From positions 1 to 64,000 of the forward strand of contig JAIXMO010000013.1 in the NCBI GenBank assembly GCA_025677825.1: a DNA stretch of 64,000 nucleotides, written 5' to 3'. The translations under genes were made by a program, and so were the position numbers. Shown here piece by piece: positions 31,861-44,301 of this stretch. The notes under the pieces are model-generated. The model was not told the origin of the DNA, ran no database searches, and was given only the letters and a program-made list of their open reading frames with translations. Each line of letters begins with the position of its first letter. The stretch's first letter is position 1. This DNA is from Helicostylum pulchrum (taxonomy: Eukaryota > Mucoromycota > Mucoromycetes > Mucorales > Mucoraceae).

Positions 31861-32370
31861 ATATATCATTATGTTATATTGTCACTTGGGATAAGCAATG
31901 TTTATACCGAAAAGTAGTTTTAAAAATGCATTTGTTTTGGAAACCTTTTTACGCTTTGATCCAGAGGTTTGCCCCTGATTTTTTGTCTGTATTTTTATGT
32001 ATACGAGTACATCGATATTCTTGTTACATTCCCTTATCAAGTATTATAATACTTTATCGAAACAATATATCCCGAACGCATTAACCAAAATAAAAAAAAG
32101 CCCTGCTCTACACACATATATGCAACAACACGATATGCCAAGCCACAAAATTTTCGATCACAAAAAACTAAACGTGTTTTTTTGTATGTGTAAAATAAAA
32201 AAAAGGTGATAGTCGCCAGCTATATATAATCCAACTATTTTTATTCAAGAAAAAATATAAAACAAAGATATACATAATTAACAAAGTCCATTTTTTATTT
32301 GCTTACTTATTTTTTTTTAAAAAAAAATTTTCTTTTTAAAAAAAAAAAAGTTCGAGTTCATTGGAAAAAT
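31861..32370. other. Intergenic, nothing recognised
   Basis: No credible gene. The long T/A inverted tract near 32310-32350 is in the 3' flank of the eL28 gene. Confidence 0.45.
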
Positions 32371-32955
32371 TTAGTTCTTTTGAGCACGAGGACCCTTAGC
32401 TTCACGAAGAGTACGAGTCTTCTTGGGAGCTTGAGTGGCGAGGATAGCAGAAGCACGAGCAACGGCAGCCTATAATTATTAAAAAAAATCACGTCAATAT
32501 AAACACGCTTTTTTTTAAAAACATAATCCACTGCTTTTTAAACATAATCTATCAAATACTTACGGCACGGAGGTCAGGTCTGTACTTGTTACCACGGGCA
32601 ATCAAGTTAGCAACAGACTTGGAAGTTTGACGACGGGTCTTGGCAATGACAACAGAGTTGGCAGACTTCTTGGGGGATTGCTCCTTGTTAGCCTTACGGG
32701 TGATAACACGGATACCACGAGCAGCGGGGAGGATGGTAACGGTCTATAAAGCAAGAAAATGTTTAATATGCTTGACCAAAAAAATTTTCATCTTCTTTTT
32801 TTTTTTTATATTACCTTGTAGTTAGCTAAACCAGAGTACTTGAAAGAGTTAACATTCTTCAAGTTAGCGGGTTCAGAAGAGAATTGAACGTTAGAACGCT
32901 TAACAAGGAAAGAGTTGTTGTTCTTGATAATAGCCCAGACCAAATCGGCACTCAT
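32371..32955 (-). CDS. RPL28: 60S ribosomal protein eL28
   Basis: Eukaryote-specific large-subunit protein (not present in budding yeast). Three exons: about 32955-32816, 32743-32563 and 32471-32371. The product starts [19 protein letters not shown], followed by [20 protein letters not shown], the family core. It continues with basic segments ([39 protein letters not shown]) and ends [11 protein letters not shown]. Length is about 138 residues, normal. Note the mammalian L28 naming; it is not the yeast Rpl28 (uL15). Codon use is biased to C/G-ending codons, as for other ribosomal genes here. Confidence 0.95.
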
Positions 32956-33779
32956 GTTCTAATTTAAAAGTTTATCGTCAATTCGGGTCTTTTTTTTTTT
33001 TTTTTTTTTTATCAAAGTAGATTTGTGAAAGGTTGAAAAAAACGATATTTCTATCATTGCTGTAATCTATTTCTTATTTTTTTGTTGGGGAGAAATCGAA
33101 ACTTACGATGAAATTTACGTAGAGAAACGAAAGAGGGAGAAAAAAAAATTTGCACACTTCTTCTTCTTGTGATAGCACTGCTTTCAAAAAAAATTAAAAA
33201 AATTTAGTAACCACGTCGTATCATTGGCTAAACTAGAGTGGCTTATCCTTTCAATTTAATGAAAAAAGTGTAACCAGCAATCATAAAATATGTCAAATTC
33301 AATCCATTTCTGTTTTTTGTCCGTATCTCGCCACTGCAGATTACATACTCTTCACAATGATAGAAATAAACCAATCCCGGACTATACCTCGCTGTCTTTC
33401 AGCGTAACTTTAGAAGCCTTATGGAGATAGCATTCATCTATATTATGTCACGATACGATCATTCAGTTTCAAGGTCTCTTGCTGCCGAAAAAAAAAACAG
33501 ACTTCACGGATAGAAACGGCAAAGAGTAATACCTAACTACCTAACTGTAATTGCTTTTTAAAATGGAATTTACGCTTCAATCGCATGAATCAGATTAATT
33601 AAACACATAGATGTATGATCTAGTAACAGGTTATTTATACCAACCAACCAAAAAAAAAAAACTTGACGAATTTCTCTTTAAGAGCCTGTCAAAACGAGCA
33701 GAGAAGGGGGTAATCTATTATTCCCCCCTTAATATAGTTTAATGCAAAAAATAAAACAAAAAAAACAAAAAAAAACTAT
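32956..33779. other. Intergenic, promoter of eL28 and 3' flank of guanine deaminase
   Basis: Poly-A/T tracts; no gene recognised. Confidence 0.5.
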
Positions 33780-35252
33780 CTAAGCTTTTCCAGCAACTCG
33801 TCTACCTTGAACAAAAACATGCTTTAAATTCTGATCGCTACCATTAAACAAAAACTTTTCGAGCTTTTGATGCATGGTTTCACCACCCATCAAATCAATG
33901 GACCCGTTTTCCAAGTCAACCCAAAGCGCATCAAAGGCCTTGTTCTTTTCAAAGTTACCAATCTGATCCTTCAACCCCAAGACTTCAGCGCCACCAAGCG
34001 TAGCTAAATAAAGCAACTCTGTAGGCGTCAAAGGCGCATAGTCTTTATCCTTCAAAGGCCCATCGCGATGCATGATCTTCATTGTCTTGGACGCGAAGAA
34101 AGTAGACCGAACCGCGTCCAACATGGAAGCTGAGAACCCACCAGCAACATCAGTACCCAAACCAACCTTGACGCCTTGTTTCAAAAACCGTCTAACGTCG
34201 CAGACACCGCTATGTAACGAGAAATTGGAGTTTGCACAGTGAGCAATACCTGTCTTTCTATCAGCCAACATTTTGATTTCGTCGTCGGACATATGAACGC
34301 AGTGAGCCATGTAAGAGCGCTCGTTTAACAAGTTGTGATCGTCATAGATACTGGTATAATCCTTGGAATCCTTAAACAAGGAACAGGTAAAGTCGATTTC
34401 ATCGTGGTTTTCACATAAGTGAGTTTGGATAGGAACGTTGTACTGGTTTGCTAGTTCACTGAGACCTTTCATTAAAGGTGTAGAGCAGGTAATGGCGAAA
34501 CGAGGTGTGACAACAGGAGTGACTAAATGGTTCTTCTTTTGTTGCACGTATTCAATAAACGCGCGCGTATCGTCTAAACTAGCCTCGGTGGATTCGATAT
34601 AGTAATCGGGCGCGTTTTGATCCATGTTGACTTTACCAATAAATGCACGTTGGCCTAACCCTTCGATAATATCCACAAGTTTCTTACAGGCACCAAGGTG
34701 AATAGTTGCAAACCAACTACATGTCGTAGTACCGTTTAAAAGAAAACGTTCAATGACCCTTGTGTAGGCTTCGGAAGCGTGTTCAACGTCTTTAAAAGCG
34801 GACTCGCAAGGGAATACGTGGGACTCGAGCCATTCAAGAAGTTGAAGGTCCATACCAGATCCCGCAAACATATATTGAGGAGCATGCTATATTAAGAAAA
34901 GGTGAGTTTATAGTCTCTTTTTTGGGGGGAGTAGCATGAATAAAAAATTTACAGCGTGTGTATCAATGAAACCAGGCACAAGGAATTGTTCAGCACCTAA
35001 TTTTTGAATCTAAAAAAACTAAAGTGTTACAATACTGTTTTTCTCTCTTTTTTGTTTTAAAAAAAAAACCTTTACCTTGGCATCTTGGAAAGATGTCGTA
35101 GCTAAAAAACTATCGAGATCATCTACTTCCTTTTCGACGTGAAGAATAACACCTTTTTCGTTCTCAACAACCAAGACACCGTTTTTGATGATTTCTAACT
35201 CTGTAAGAGATACAGAGTGAACAAGCGTACCGTAATAAACAGTGTAAGGCAT
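33780..35252 (-). CDS. GUD1: Guanine deaminase
   Basis: Cytosolic zinc hydrolase converting guanine to xanthine in purine salvage and catabolism (amidohydrolase superfamily). Three exons with introns near 35065-35010 and 34955-34888. N-terminus MPYTVYYGTLVHSVSLTE. Metal ligands are the HxH in GFIDTHAHAPQY (split by intron 2), His in IQTHLCENHDEI, His in SYMAHCVHM and Asp in GLGTDVAGG. Family hallmarks are SGMDLQLLEWLESHVFPCE and NGTTTCSWFATIH. Length is about 455 residues, normal. Confidence 0.95.
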
Positions 35253-35613
35253 GATAGTAACAACAACAAAAAAAAAGAAACCAAAGAAGAAAAAAAAAAA
35301 GGAAAACAGGGCTTTGCTTTATACCGTTTTTTATTAAAGCAGCGCTTTAAAACAAACAAAAAATACCGTGTATAAACAAGCTGATACGGGATTTTTTTTC
35401 TTTTGGAAATGTAACTAAAATATACTATAAATGTGACAGAATATGCAGTAAGATTTTAGCTAAACTAAAACATATAGCGGCTACAAATACACACGCTCTT
35501 TTTTACTCACGCAAAAAAAAAAAAAAAAAAAAAACGGCGTTCCAAAATCAATGCATCCTTTTTGTGCAATATAACAAAATAAACATTTATAGAAACAAAA
35601 AAAAAAAAAAAAT
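35253..35613. other. Intergenic, guanine deaminase promoter and epsin 3' flank
   Basis: Contains a poly-A run at 35514-35534. No gene recognised. Confidence 0.5.
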
Positions 35614-37215
35614 TTAAAATAAAAGATCATCAAAAGCAGTAGTAGTCTTTGGCTTGGGAGGTTGAGCTTGTTGATTGCTACTAGCCCAATTATTCCAATC
35701 AGCTTGTACACTCGAACTCTTTAATGCGTTCATGGAAGGTCCTGTGCTACGTGTATTATCATTGGCTTTCTTTCCTAAAGAATCAAGGGAAACAAAATTG
35801 GAAGCTTGAGCCCACATACCAGTAGTAGCACTAGGGATATGAGTTGTATTATCATCCACAAGTGATGATTGAGCTTGTTGCTGTTGGTATCCTGAGGGAG
35901 CCACAGGTTGAGACTCAAAATCACCAAATTGATGGTGTGAACTACTACCAGTATCATCTCCCAGCAAATCAAAAACATCTTGCTTTTTAGAAGCAGTAGT
36001 AGTAGGCTCGTCTGCTACAGCATGTTGAAAATCACTAAAATCATCATCCAACAAAGCATTGGTTTTATCCGTAGCAGGTTCTTCACCACACGCAAAATCT
36101 CCCCAATCATCATCATCGCCAAAATTTGTATTCTTCTTCTTATTACTAGACCCAAAATCATCTTCATCATCGGATCCAAATAAATCCTCCTTTGTGTTCT
36201 TTGATGGAGAAGTTTGATTGGAATCACTGTGATATAAACCATCATCGTTATCGTCATATTTACCAGATGTTGTAGGTGCAGGGTATCCAACCAATTCGCC
36301 GTAACTCAAAGCGTCTCCATTAAAACTGATACCGCCTCCATTATTACCATAAGCTCCGCTTCCAAAACCAGCAAACCTCGACGCGCCTGCACCGCCGCCA
36401 CCAACAGTAGTAGACGAAAATCCCATGGACCTGCTACTAGGACCAGTATCCGAACCAACGCCAATATACTTGTTACGGTTCTTTTTCGCCAACTTGCGTT
36501 CAGATCTAATTCTATCCGTGCTACTTAATAACTCTACAATTTCCTTTGCACGATTACGAACTAAACACACAGAAAAGTTAATTATTCGCGTGCAGCGCTC
36601 CATAAAATGCTTTATTACCGTTTAATCCTTCATCTTTGCCTTTTTCATCAATATAATAAAAGTTACGCATCACTTTAATCATGGATACGTGAGACCGAGC
36701 ATCATCGACTACACGTTCAGATCCATGCTTGATAAGGTATTCTAAAAGTACAAGTGCTTTGTATATCTGTCTCCATTGTTTGGATTCCTTTTCAGTAAAT
36801 CTTCTGTAAACAGTTGGCATGATTTCGTTAAAGTATTGGCTAAAAAAAAACACACCATATTTTAAACGAAAAACCCGAATTATTTAAGAATAAAACTTAC
36901 TAGTTGTAAGTACCTTGTGCAAGTTCTTGCATAAGTGTACTTGAAGCACCCCAAGGGTCATTACTTGTAGCTTCATGTACTTTAGCTTCCATCTCTGTAT
37001 AGTTTAAAACTACACTCTTCCTGCAAAAATAAAAAGAGTTTTAGCCTTCTTTTTTTCTTTTTGGGTAAAAGAAAACTGTTTTTACATTTTGTTAATGACA
37101 TCCTATTTTATAGAAACGAGGTTCAACATCTTTATATATATACTCGAGTTTAAAATTCTAGTCTTACCTTCACCTCCCATACATCGGGAATTTGAAAATT
37201 AGACAACGAATTCAT
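35614..37215 (-). CDS. ENTH-domain epsin, ENT3/epsinR-like
   Basis: Clathrin adaptor of the trans-Golgi/endosome type. Start MNSLSNFQIPDVWE at 37215, then a 17-nt exon near 37112-37096. The ENTH domain spans ~37020-36540 (VVLNYTEMEAKVHEATSNDP, TLMQELAQGTYNY, YKALVLLEYLIKHGSERVV, KVMRNFYYIDEKGKDEGLN, VRNRAKEIVELLS). A later intron is 36618-36561. The last ~330 residues are disordered, G/S/N/Q-rich, with acidic clusters and DDWGDF, DDFSDF and FDDLLF motifs, typical for gamma-ear/GGA binding. No ubiquitin-interacting motif or NPF is visible, favouring Ent3/epsinR over Ent1/2. About 470 residues. Confidence 0.88.
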
Positions 37216-37825
37216 TTACTCTTCTTTTAAAGAGAAAAAGAAAATATGTATTCATAATCAAAACGGCTCCCACAAAGTTTTAACGAGGAATTTTTAATTT
37301 TAGCCAATCAAACCTGAACCTGCTTATTTCACCATAAGAATGGCGCCAGCATTATATATTTCTTTGTAAAGGTTGCGTTAACGTTATCAATTAAACTTTA
37401 TAGTATTATACCTTTTTAAACCAAGTCATTACTTTTTCGTTTATTTTGACGTAACCCCTCCTCGTCTAATACTCTACCTCCAATGAATCAATAATAATTT
37501 TCTTCTTAAAAACAATATACAAAGGTGTGACAATCGATTTAAGTATATGTTAAAAAGTCTGGACTCGGACAAGATATCCTTTGCTTATACCCGACATTTT
37601 GCTTCGGGGAAGAGATGTATTCCTTTTGTACAGACATAAAAGAGAACAAAAATGCTAACCGAATAATAAATGGATACATACTCCTTTTAAAAAAGTGCAC
37701 ATATATGTATATATAAAAAAGGTGGTATGCATTTTAAAGGAAAAGAGAAAGAAAAGTGATTTACATATTCTAAAAAAAAAAGACAGAATAAGTACATTCA
37801 TCTTGGAGCTGATAAAATGGGTATA
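37216..37825. other. Intergenic, epsin promoter region
   Basis: AT-rich; no gene recognised. Its right border is the TIR of the next element. Confidence 0.5.
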
Positions 37826-39216
37826 CATTAGCGGCTCTACTTCGAGATGACCTGATTTAAGGGTAGGATCGATTTAACAGTTGGATTTTTCTCCAGAACA
37901 TCTTCAGTCCCCCCGGCCTTAACATCTCTATCACCACCATTCGATTTAAGGGTGGAATCCAACTTCACAAAACTATTAATAAATTTAAAAGTGATAATAA
38001 AAAAAAAGTCTTTTTTAACTTATATAAAAGCGTCTAGTCTTCAACAAAAGTTTACAATCAAATCGATATTATTAAAACAAAGGGATAATAATCAAACTGG
38101 TAGAGAGATCGGATAGTAACATAGACCTTACAAAGTAATTAAATTATAAAGACAGTAAATTTAGACTTGAATGGAGCGAGTATCAGTAGTGAATCTTTAG
38201 AAATTTAACTAGGAAAAGTAATTAAATACAGACTGTTGCTAAGTGATGAAATGTTGGAAAGGAACGCAGCGTAAGCCAAATAAAATGAACGAAACGATTC
38301 TTTGTAGCCCTCTTTATTATAACCATTAGTTTTTAAATGTATTGTTATGTGGTATTCCAATAAATAGCTTTGTACTGTTTAATTGACATCAGTAAAAAAT
38401 TTAATAGAATTCAACATCATTTTAATGTTTGAGCTCTTGCAGAAAACGATACACAACCTATTTTTTTGGTACAATAACTTGAGTTAGTTCAAGAGCTACT
38501 TAAAGTGTTATAATTCATTATTGCTCATTCGTTATTCTCTTAAAAACGCGTGTTTTTAAGTGAAGGTTTAGAAGTAACTTCTAAAAAAGGTCATTTTTCG
38601 GTGATCGAAATAAGGTGTTTTCTTTGTATGATTAAACATCAGAAAATGATTCTTTTTTTTAGGTTACTTAGTAAAAGTTACTCCTTAGGATGTTTTCTTT
38701 AATACCAAAATTGAAAACTGCATGTTGTTATATATTTTTCTCGATTTTTTTTTTTTTCTTCAGTCGATCATTTTTGATGATCTTTGGCCATTTTGGGTGG
38801 GTCAACCCCTTTTGTGTTTTTGTGGTTATTTTAAAATTACTCAATAGCTACTTTGCCTTTGTTTGTGAAAAAAACAACGGTAATAAAGTGCTCTTTTAGG
38901 CGCATTTAATTCATCTAAATTTATATTTTTACAAACAATACTGAATGAGTAATCACTGTTTTAGACGTTTTTTTCCGCTAAAATTTGGGTTAAGCGATCC
39001 TTAAAATGGGCATTTCCTGTTTCTTTAAAAAATAAAAACCAATATTTATTATAACTGCAGTGATTTCTTATGTGAGCGATTATTAAAACTCAGGTATCTC
39101 AGTGAGTTTTTTTTCTTTTTAGAAGTAGTTATCCACTGCTGGATAATAAGGGTATATTCGATATAAGGGTAGATTTTCTTCCGCATTTAGGCGACCCTTA
39201 AATAGAGCCGCTACTG
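37826..39216. mobile_element. 1.39-kb TIR-flanked, gene-less element with mariner-like ends
   Basis: The ends read CA(T/G)TAGCGGCTCTA inward and are flanked by TA on both sides (37824-37825, 39217-39218). Both subterminal regions repeat motifs such as ATTTAAGGGT(A/G/C). The length fits a Tc1/mariner element, but I find no transposase peptide inside, only poor short frames, so it is either an old copy or a non-autonomous derivative. The end sequence is related to the 84-bp MITE at 27302. Confidence 0.5.
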
Positions 39217-41565
39217 TATATATATATATATATCTTTTGGTATAGACTCAGTAAAACAGTTTTGTAGTAAATGGGATCAAAAAGGCTTGATTTTTTAAAA
39301 AGACAAATCATCATTATTGTTTCTCGCACCGAGTAAGAAGGTAATTGCATCGTGTTTATATTCACGAGGCCAAATATTTTTAATTCATTAAGGTAATCAA
39401 CAAAGCTACAAAATTTAAATTCGGCTCGTTGGAACCTTTTCTGTTTCAGCTGAAACAAAAAATAAAATGAGTGTTGGGAACTTTTTGTTCCTGAGCAGAG
39501 AACAATCTGGGACTAAGAAATGATGTGGCACCAAAGTTGGTACGACGTATCTCAAGTGTCTATTGAAAGAAAAGTAATCTCTTCCTCGACTACTTTTTCA
39601 CTAAAATATATATATTGTAACAATCTAAAAAACTAATAGTTAGTAAGCTTTGAATCTGTAGAGAGCCTTTCGGGAGTACTAGAATATACTCCAAATATTT
39701 ACCCGTTGTTTTTAAGGTGGTATATCTATTTAGCCAAAAAGAGTTTTTTTTTTTTTTTAAAAAAAAAAAGAATATATGTATACTCCGGTATAATAATCGA
39801 AATGTATTCCCGGTAAATCTTTCTTTCTTTTCTCTCAATTGCAATTATACGATTACTACTTCACCAAAGTAGACAATTAAAAAAAAAAATCAACAGTTTG
39901 TGTGCATTTAAAGTTTCCTACATATGTGAGTACACTATCAAAATGCGCGCAGAAAAAAGAAAAACAAACGTGGTATGTGTGTAACATCTCAGTCTGGGCG
40001 AGCAAAAAAAAGAAAAAGAAAGAAGGGTGGAGGATGCGGGATGATCATTTTAAAAAGAAAAGAAAGTAGCATTCCATCTTTTTTCTTTTTTTTTTTTTGG
40101 TGGACGCCAAGTGATTCCCAGTAAACAAAAACCTCGAGTTTATACGAGTTTATTATTTTGCCGTCATATAAAAAAAGTTAACTTGTCCAACGTTGTACCT
40201 GTACTTGGGGACAGGTTAAAATAAAGAGATGAAAAAAAACGACGCGAATTAAAAACAGATGAGAAAGTGGTACGAAAAAGAAGTGCCGAGAAATTAAGCG
40301 GGAAAAATAAAGGGTTTGTGTTTTCGGTTAATTATGGTCCGTGTGTAACATATTTACTAAAAGTGTGTGGTTGTTTATTTTTACTTGCGGGGTAGGGGAG
40401 GGTAAGTTACGTATAAATGAACAGGGTAATAGTCACGAGTGAAGAAAGAGAGAAAGAGAAAGAACAACAACAAAAAGGGTATTCTGCCGCTTATTTTTTT
40501 TTGGGTGCTTAGCTTTGACATGCGCATTTAATAAAGCTGTGACACAGACTAATTTATCTTCTTTTACCCTTTTTTTTTTATAAGAAAAAAAAAGGTGTAT
40601 CAATTGAATAAAAAGTGTTGCTACTTTTTTTTTTTTTTGTTATTTATCTGACAGGTAAGGGCGTAATAAATAGTCTGAAGAGGGAAAAATGCTTAAATTA
40701 AAAAAATATTTTAAAATGAATTTTCGGGCACGAAAAAATAAATAAACTGGGCTTGGCTTTTATTGTTTTTAAAGCCGAAAAGGAATTTGCCTAGCTATGC
40801 GACCGAAAAATACAAATATTCATACACTGCGAAAAAAAGTGATTCGATAATGCTTTGTAAACTAGACAAAAAAGAAAGAAAAGCACTATAGCATGATGTC
40901 ATTGTGTAATATCAGAAAATACACTTTGAATGCTGTAATGCTGATATAATCGAACAGAATATTTTCGATCACGGCTACAAGAGTAAAATAGTTTGTTATG
41001 TTTTATCTGAGATCCTTTTTGTTTTGATTTTTTTTTTTGCTTTACAGAAAAAAGAGAGATTCCCTCTCTTCAAATGTTGTTGCGTGATAAAATACAATTG
41101 ATATGTTTCAAGAGTGCCAAGTAAGTAAAAGAGACACTCATGTCATCATGACAGCGTCAAGTGTGTGTATATATAAATATAGTTTTTTTTTTTCGAGTGA
41201 AACAAGTAAAGTTATAAACACCGGGTCGGGAAGATGTGATAAATTTTAAACCGATAACAAAAAATGATAAAAAATAAGGAAAAGGTTGATATTGCTAAAG
41301 TAAAAAGATAAAATAAAAAAGCGTAGTTAGTTTACCGTAATAAAAACAATGGCTACAAGTTAAAAAAGGCAAAATGGGTATGTCATTTTTTCCAAACTTT
41401 AAAAAAAAAACTATTTCATTTTCCGATTAGGATTTTTTTTTTTTTTGGCCGAGATTTATGAGACCACAATTTTTTTTTTTTTTATTATTTGCTTCTTCTT
41501 CTTTCTTGTTTGTATACACACGCAACATATATACATAATTTATACAGTAAAATAAAATAAAAAAG
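39217..41565. other. Long gene-free stretch upstream of SUR2
   Basis: 2.3 kb without a supportable gene. It begins with a (TA)n run at 39217-39232 from the element's flank. The later part is purine-rich on the plus strand (GAAAGA runs at 40000-40070 and 40440-40470) and poly-T-rich near the SUR2 start. It may hold a long promoter or a noncoding transcript, but nothing is demonstrable. Confidence 0.45.
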
Positions 41566-42715
41566 ATGAATGCAACGTACGTAAAAAAGACAACAAAAGT
41601 GAACAATGATTTTCACTTGGATCCATGGTCAGATGAATTATTAGCAGTGTGGGCACCTATTGCACTGTATTGGTTTTTATGTAGTTTTTATGAAATTTTA
41701 ATGAGACTTGAAATTCCATTTTTTGAACAGTACCGTATTCATTCAGCGGAGGATAGAGAAAAGAGAAACAAGGTATCGTTCAACAAAGTATTGGTGATGG
41801 TAGCTCTCCAGCATGTAGTTCAAATCGTACTAGGCTTTGCTTTAATGAAAGGTGTAGATCCTGTAGGCCTTGAGATTAGACATCAAAAGGCTATCAACGA
41901 CTATACCACTGTCTTTTTGGATGGCTTGATTAAGCTTGGTTATACTCAAAATTCCGCTTTTTCTATTGCTAATTATGTAGCTACTCGTTTTCAAACCTAT
42001 GTTTTACCTTGTATTCAATTCTTTATTGCAATGTAAGCTACAAACATACATTATGCATGGGGGCTTTTTTTTTTTTTTTTTCCTTTTTGTTCTAATAGTA
42101 CGTTTTTTTTTTTTTTTTGTGTAGGGTTATTGTTGATACACACCAATATGTCCTTCATCGTTTAGCTCATAGCTATTCATTCTTGTATAAATATATGCAC
42201 TCGCATCATCATCGTCTAAACGTTCCTTATGCATTCGGTGCTCTCTATAATCATCCCGTAGAAGGTTTTTTGCTAGATACTTGTGGCGCTGCTATCGCAT
42301 TCGAGGTTACAGGCATGTCACCACGTCTTGGCATGTACTTTTTTGTGTTCTCTACCATTAAAACAGGTATAAATATATAAAAAAAAAATTGCATTTTTTT
42401 ACGTGTAGTATACTTACCCTACTATGCATTAGTGAATGATCACTGTGGTTACTATTTCCCTTGGGATCCTTTAACTGTCTGCTTTGGAAATAATGTCAAT
42501 TAGTAAGTAAATTTTTTTTTTTGAGGTGATACACATAGAATAACCCTTCCACCACCCTATTATTTTTTAGTCATGATCTTCATCATCAAGTTAACGGTAT
42601 CAAAACAAATTACGCTCAGCCCTTTTTTACTTTTTGGGATACTCTTTTGCAAACAGAGTACAGCCAAGTGATGAAGGTCAAGGCAGAAGCAAAGGCAGCA
42701 AAGAAATTGAACTAG
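41566..42715 (+). CDS. SUR2: Sphinganine C4-monooxygenase (sphingolipid C4-hydroxylase)
   Basis: ER membrane di-iron hydroxylase that makes phytosphingosine (4-hydroxysphinganine) for fungal ceramides; fatty-acid hydroxylase superfamily. Four exons with introns near 42033-42124, 42366-42406 and 42504-42571. N-terminus MNATYVKKTTKVNNDFHLDP, then a membrane segment (WAPIALYWFLCSFYEILM). Histidine boxes: DTHQYVLHRLAH, SHHHRLNVPYAFGALYNHP and HDLHHQ near the end. The product ends KAEAKAAKKLN. Length about 320 residues. The HRLAH/HSHHH/HDLHH pattern and the FGALYNHPVEG segment separate it from sterol desaturases. Confidence 0.92.
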
Positions 42716-43029
42716 ACTTCTCTCTTTTCATTTTATTATATTTTTTTACTCTTTAATCATTACTAATTACTTTCTTTCTTAATTCGTTGCATTTAACCTA
42801 ATTCTCTCATCATACTTCACTTACCCTCATCTCTGTACAGATTCTCTTTTTCTTTTTTTTTTAACCAAATAAAAACTTCCATTTTTTTATATGTATAACC
42901 ATGTTAAGGGTGACTGTTGGGCGACATCATGACTCTCTTTTTCTCTCTTTTTTTTTTGTTGTGTTCTATGGTTTTTTTTTCTCTTTTTCTCTTTCCTCTC
43001 TTCCTACTTTTTTTTAATAGATATATAGT
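42716..43029. other. Intergenic, SUR2 to DCN1
   Basis: Pyrimidine-rich, T-tracts before the DCN1 ATG. Nothing else seen. Confidence 0.5.
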
Positions 43030-43565
43030 ATGCCTCCCAAACGGAAAGCAGCAACAACAATTAATGAGACAGTCATAGTCCCGAGAAGGTTAAAAATAGC
43101 TAAAAAGAAACAGACGTAAGTTGATGTATGCTTTAATTCCTTTCTAAACTAATTGACACTTTTTTTTTAGGACAGCTTTGGTAAAAAAAAACGGTTTTTG
43201 TTTTTCAGTATTATTTGTTTTATTGACAGGGTTTTTTTTTGTAGGCTAAAACGTTTAATGAAAAATCCAAACATTGGTTTGAAAAGTATACAGACGCTGA
43301 TAATCGAGAGTTAATAGGTCCAGACGGCTGTCAAGCTTTTTTTAATGACATTGGTGTTTCGTTAGAAAGTGTAACGTATTTTTTTTTTTTTTAGAGCAGC
43401 AACAACAAAAATTATTGATTTGCCTCTTCTTCTTTTTTTTTTCTTAATAGGCTTTACCTTTGGTTATCGGATATAAGATGAAGTCGATACGAATGGGATA
43501 TATTACTTGGGAAGAGTGGTTGAGTGTGATGAAGCCTGAACTATAGTATGATATGATCTTGCTGC

Positions 43566-43602
<37 letters not shown>

Positions 43603-44186
43603 GTACTAAGCTCGTGTTTTTTTTTAAATTGTGTAGCTTTGAAGAAGATGGTAGATTTGCACTTGCTGTCTTGGAATGGGAAAGATCGATTATGAGTAAT
43701 GAAGAAGAATATAAGCAATTCTATTTATTTTCATTTAATTATGCAAAATCCAATGGACAGAAAAGTATGGATATCGAGGTAAAGCTGAATCGATTTTCCC
43801 TCACCCCCCTTTTTTTTAACTTTTTTTTAATAGACCGCTACTGCAATTTGGCATATTATACTAGAAAAGAAATACCCTATTGTTAAATCATTTATTGAGT
43901 TTGTACAGGTAAAAAAAAAAAAAATTGTGGGTGTGAAGTGCTATAGTTATTGAATAATGCTATTTTTTTTAGGTGGTTAAACCTGTCCAAGTTATTAATA
44001 AGGATCAATGGTCAAGTATGTTGGACTTTTGTAAAGCAGTACCAGAGGATCTTCAAAACTACGATAGCACATCATCATGTAAGCACAACAAAAAGACACG
44101 TTTTAGACGTGGTAAATAATTAACTTCTTTTTATAGGGCCAGTGTTGTTTGATGACTATGTAGAATGGAGACAACAATCCTTGTAA
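43030..44186 (+). CDS. DCN1: DCN1-like cullin neddylation co-E3
   Basis: Scaffold E3 that helps transfer Nedd8/Rub1 to cullins. Start MPPKRKAATTINETVIVPRR, a 10-nt microexon (43171-43180), then the potentiating-neddylation (PONY) domain from FNEKSKHWFEKYTDAD. Conserved parts are LIGPDGCQAFFNDIGVSLES, GYITWEEWLSVMKPEL, FYLFSFNYAKSNGQKSMDIE, AIWHIILEKKYPIVKSFIEF and the C-terminal hallmark SMLDFCKAVPEDLQNYDST plus WPVLFDDYVEW. At least seven introns, several very T-rich. About 235 residues. The basic N-terminus replaces the UBA domain of some homologues. Confidence 0.92.
43171..43180 (+). other. 10-nt microexon of DCN1
   Basis: GACAGCTTTG lies between acceptor TTTTTTTTAG and donor GTAAAA. It joins exon 1 (ending AAACAGAC) in frame to the exon starting GCTAAAACG at 43245. 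Skipping it would shift the frame. Confidence 0.6.
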
Positions 44187-44301
44187 ATAAATATAAATAA
44201 AAACTCTATTGGCATCAGCCCTATTTTTTTTTTTTTATTAAAAGAATAAAAAAAAAACCCTGTTTTAAACACCTTTTTTTTTTTTTTTTCCTTTCAACAC
44301 T

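Noticed and set aside
39590..39844. Minus-strand frame of 84 codons
   Set aside because: Runs through homopolymers, no family resemblance, low-complexity F/K composition.
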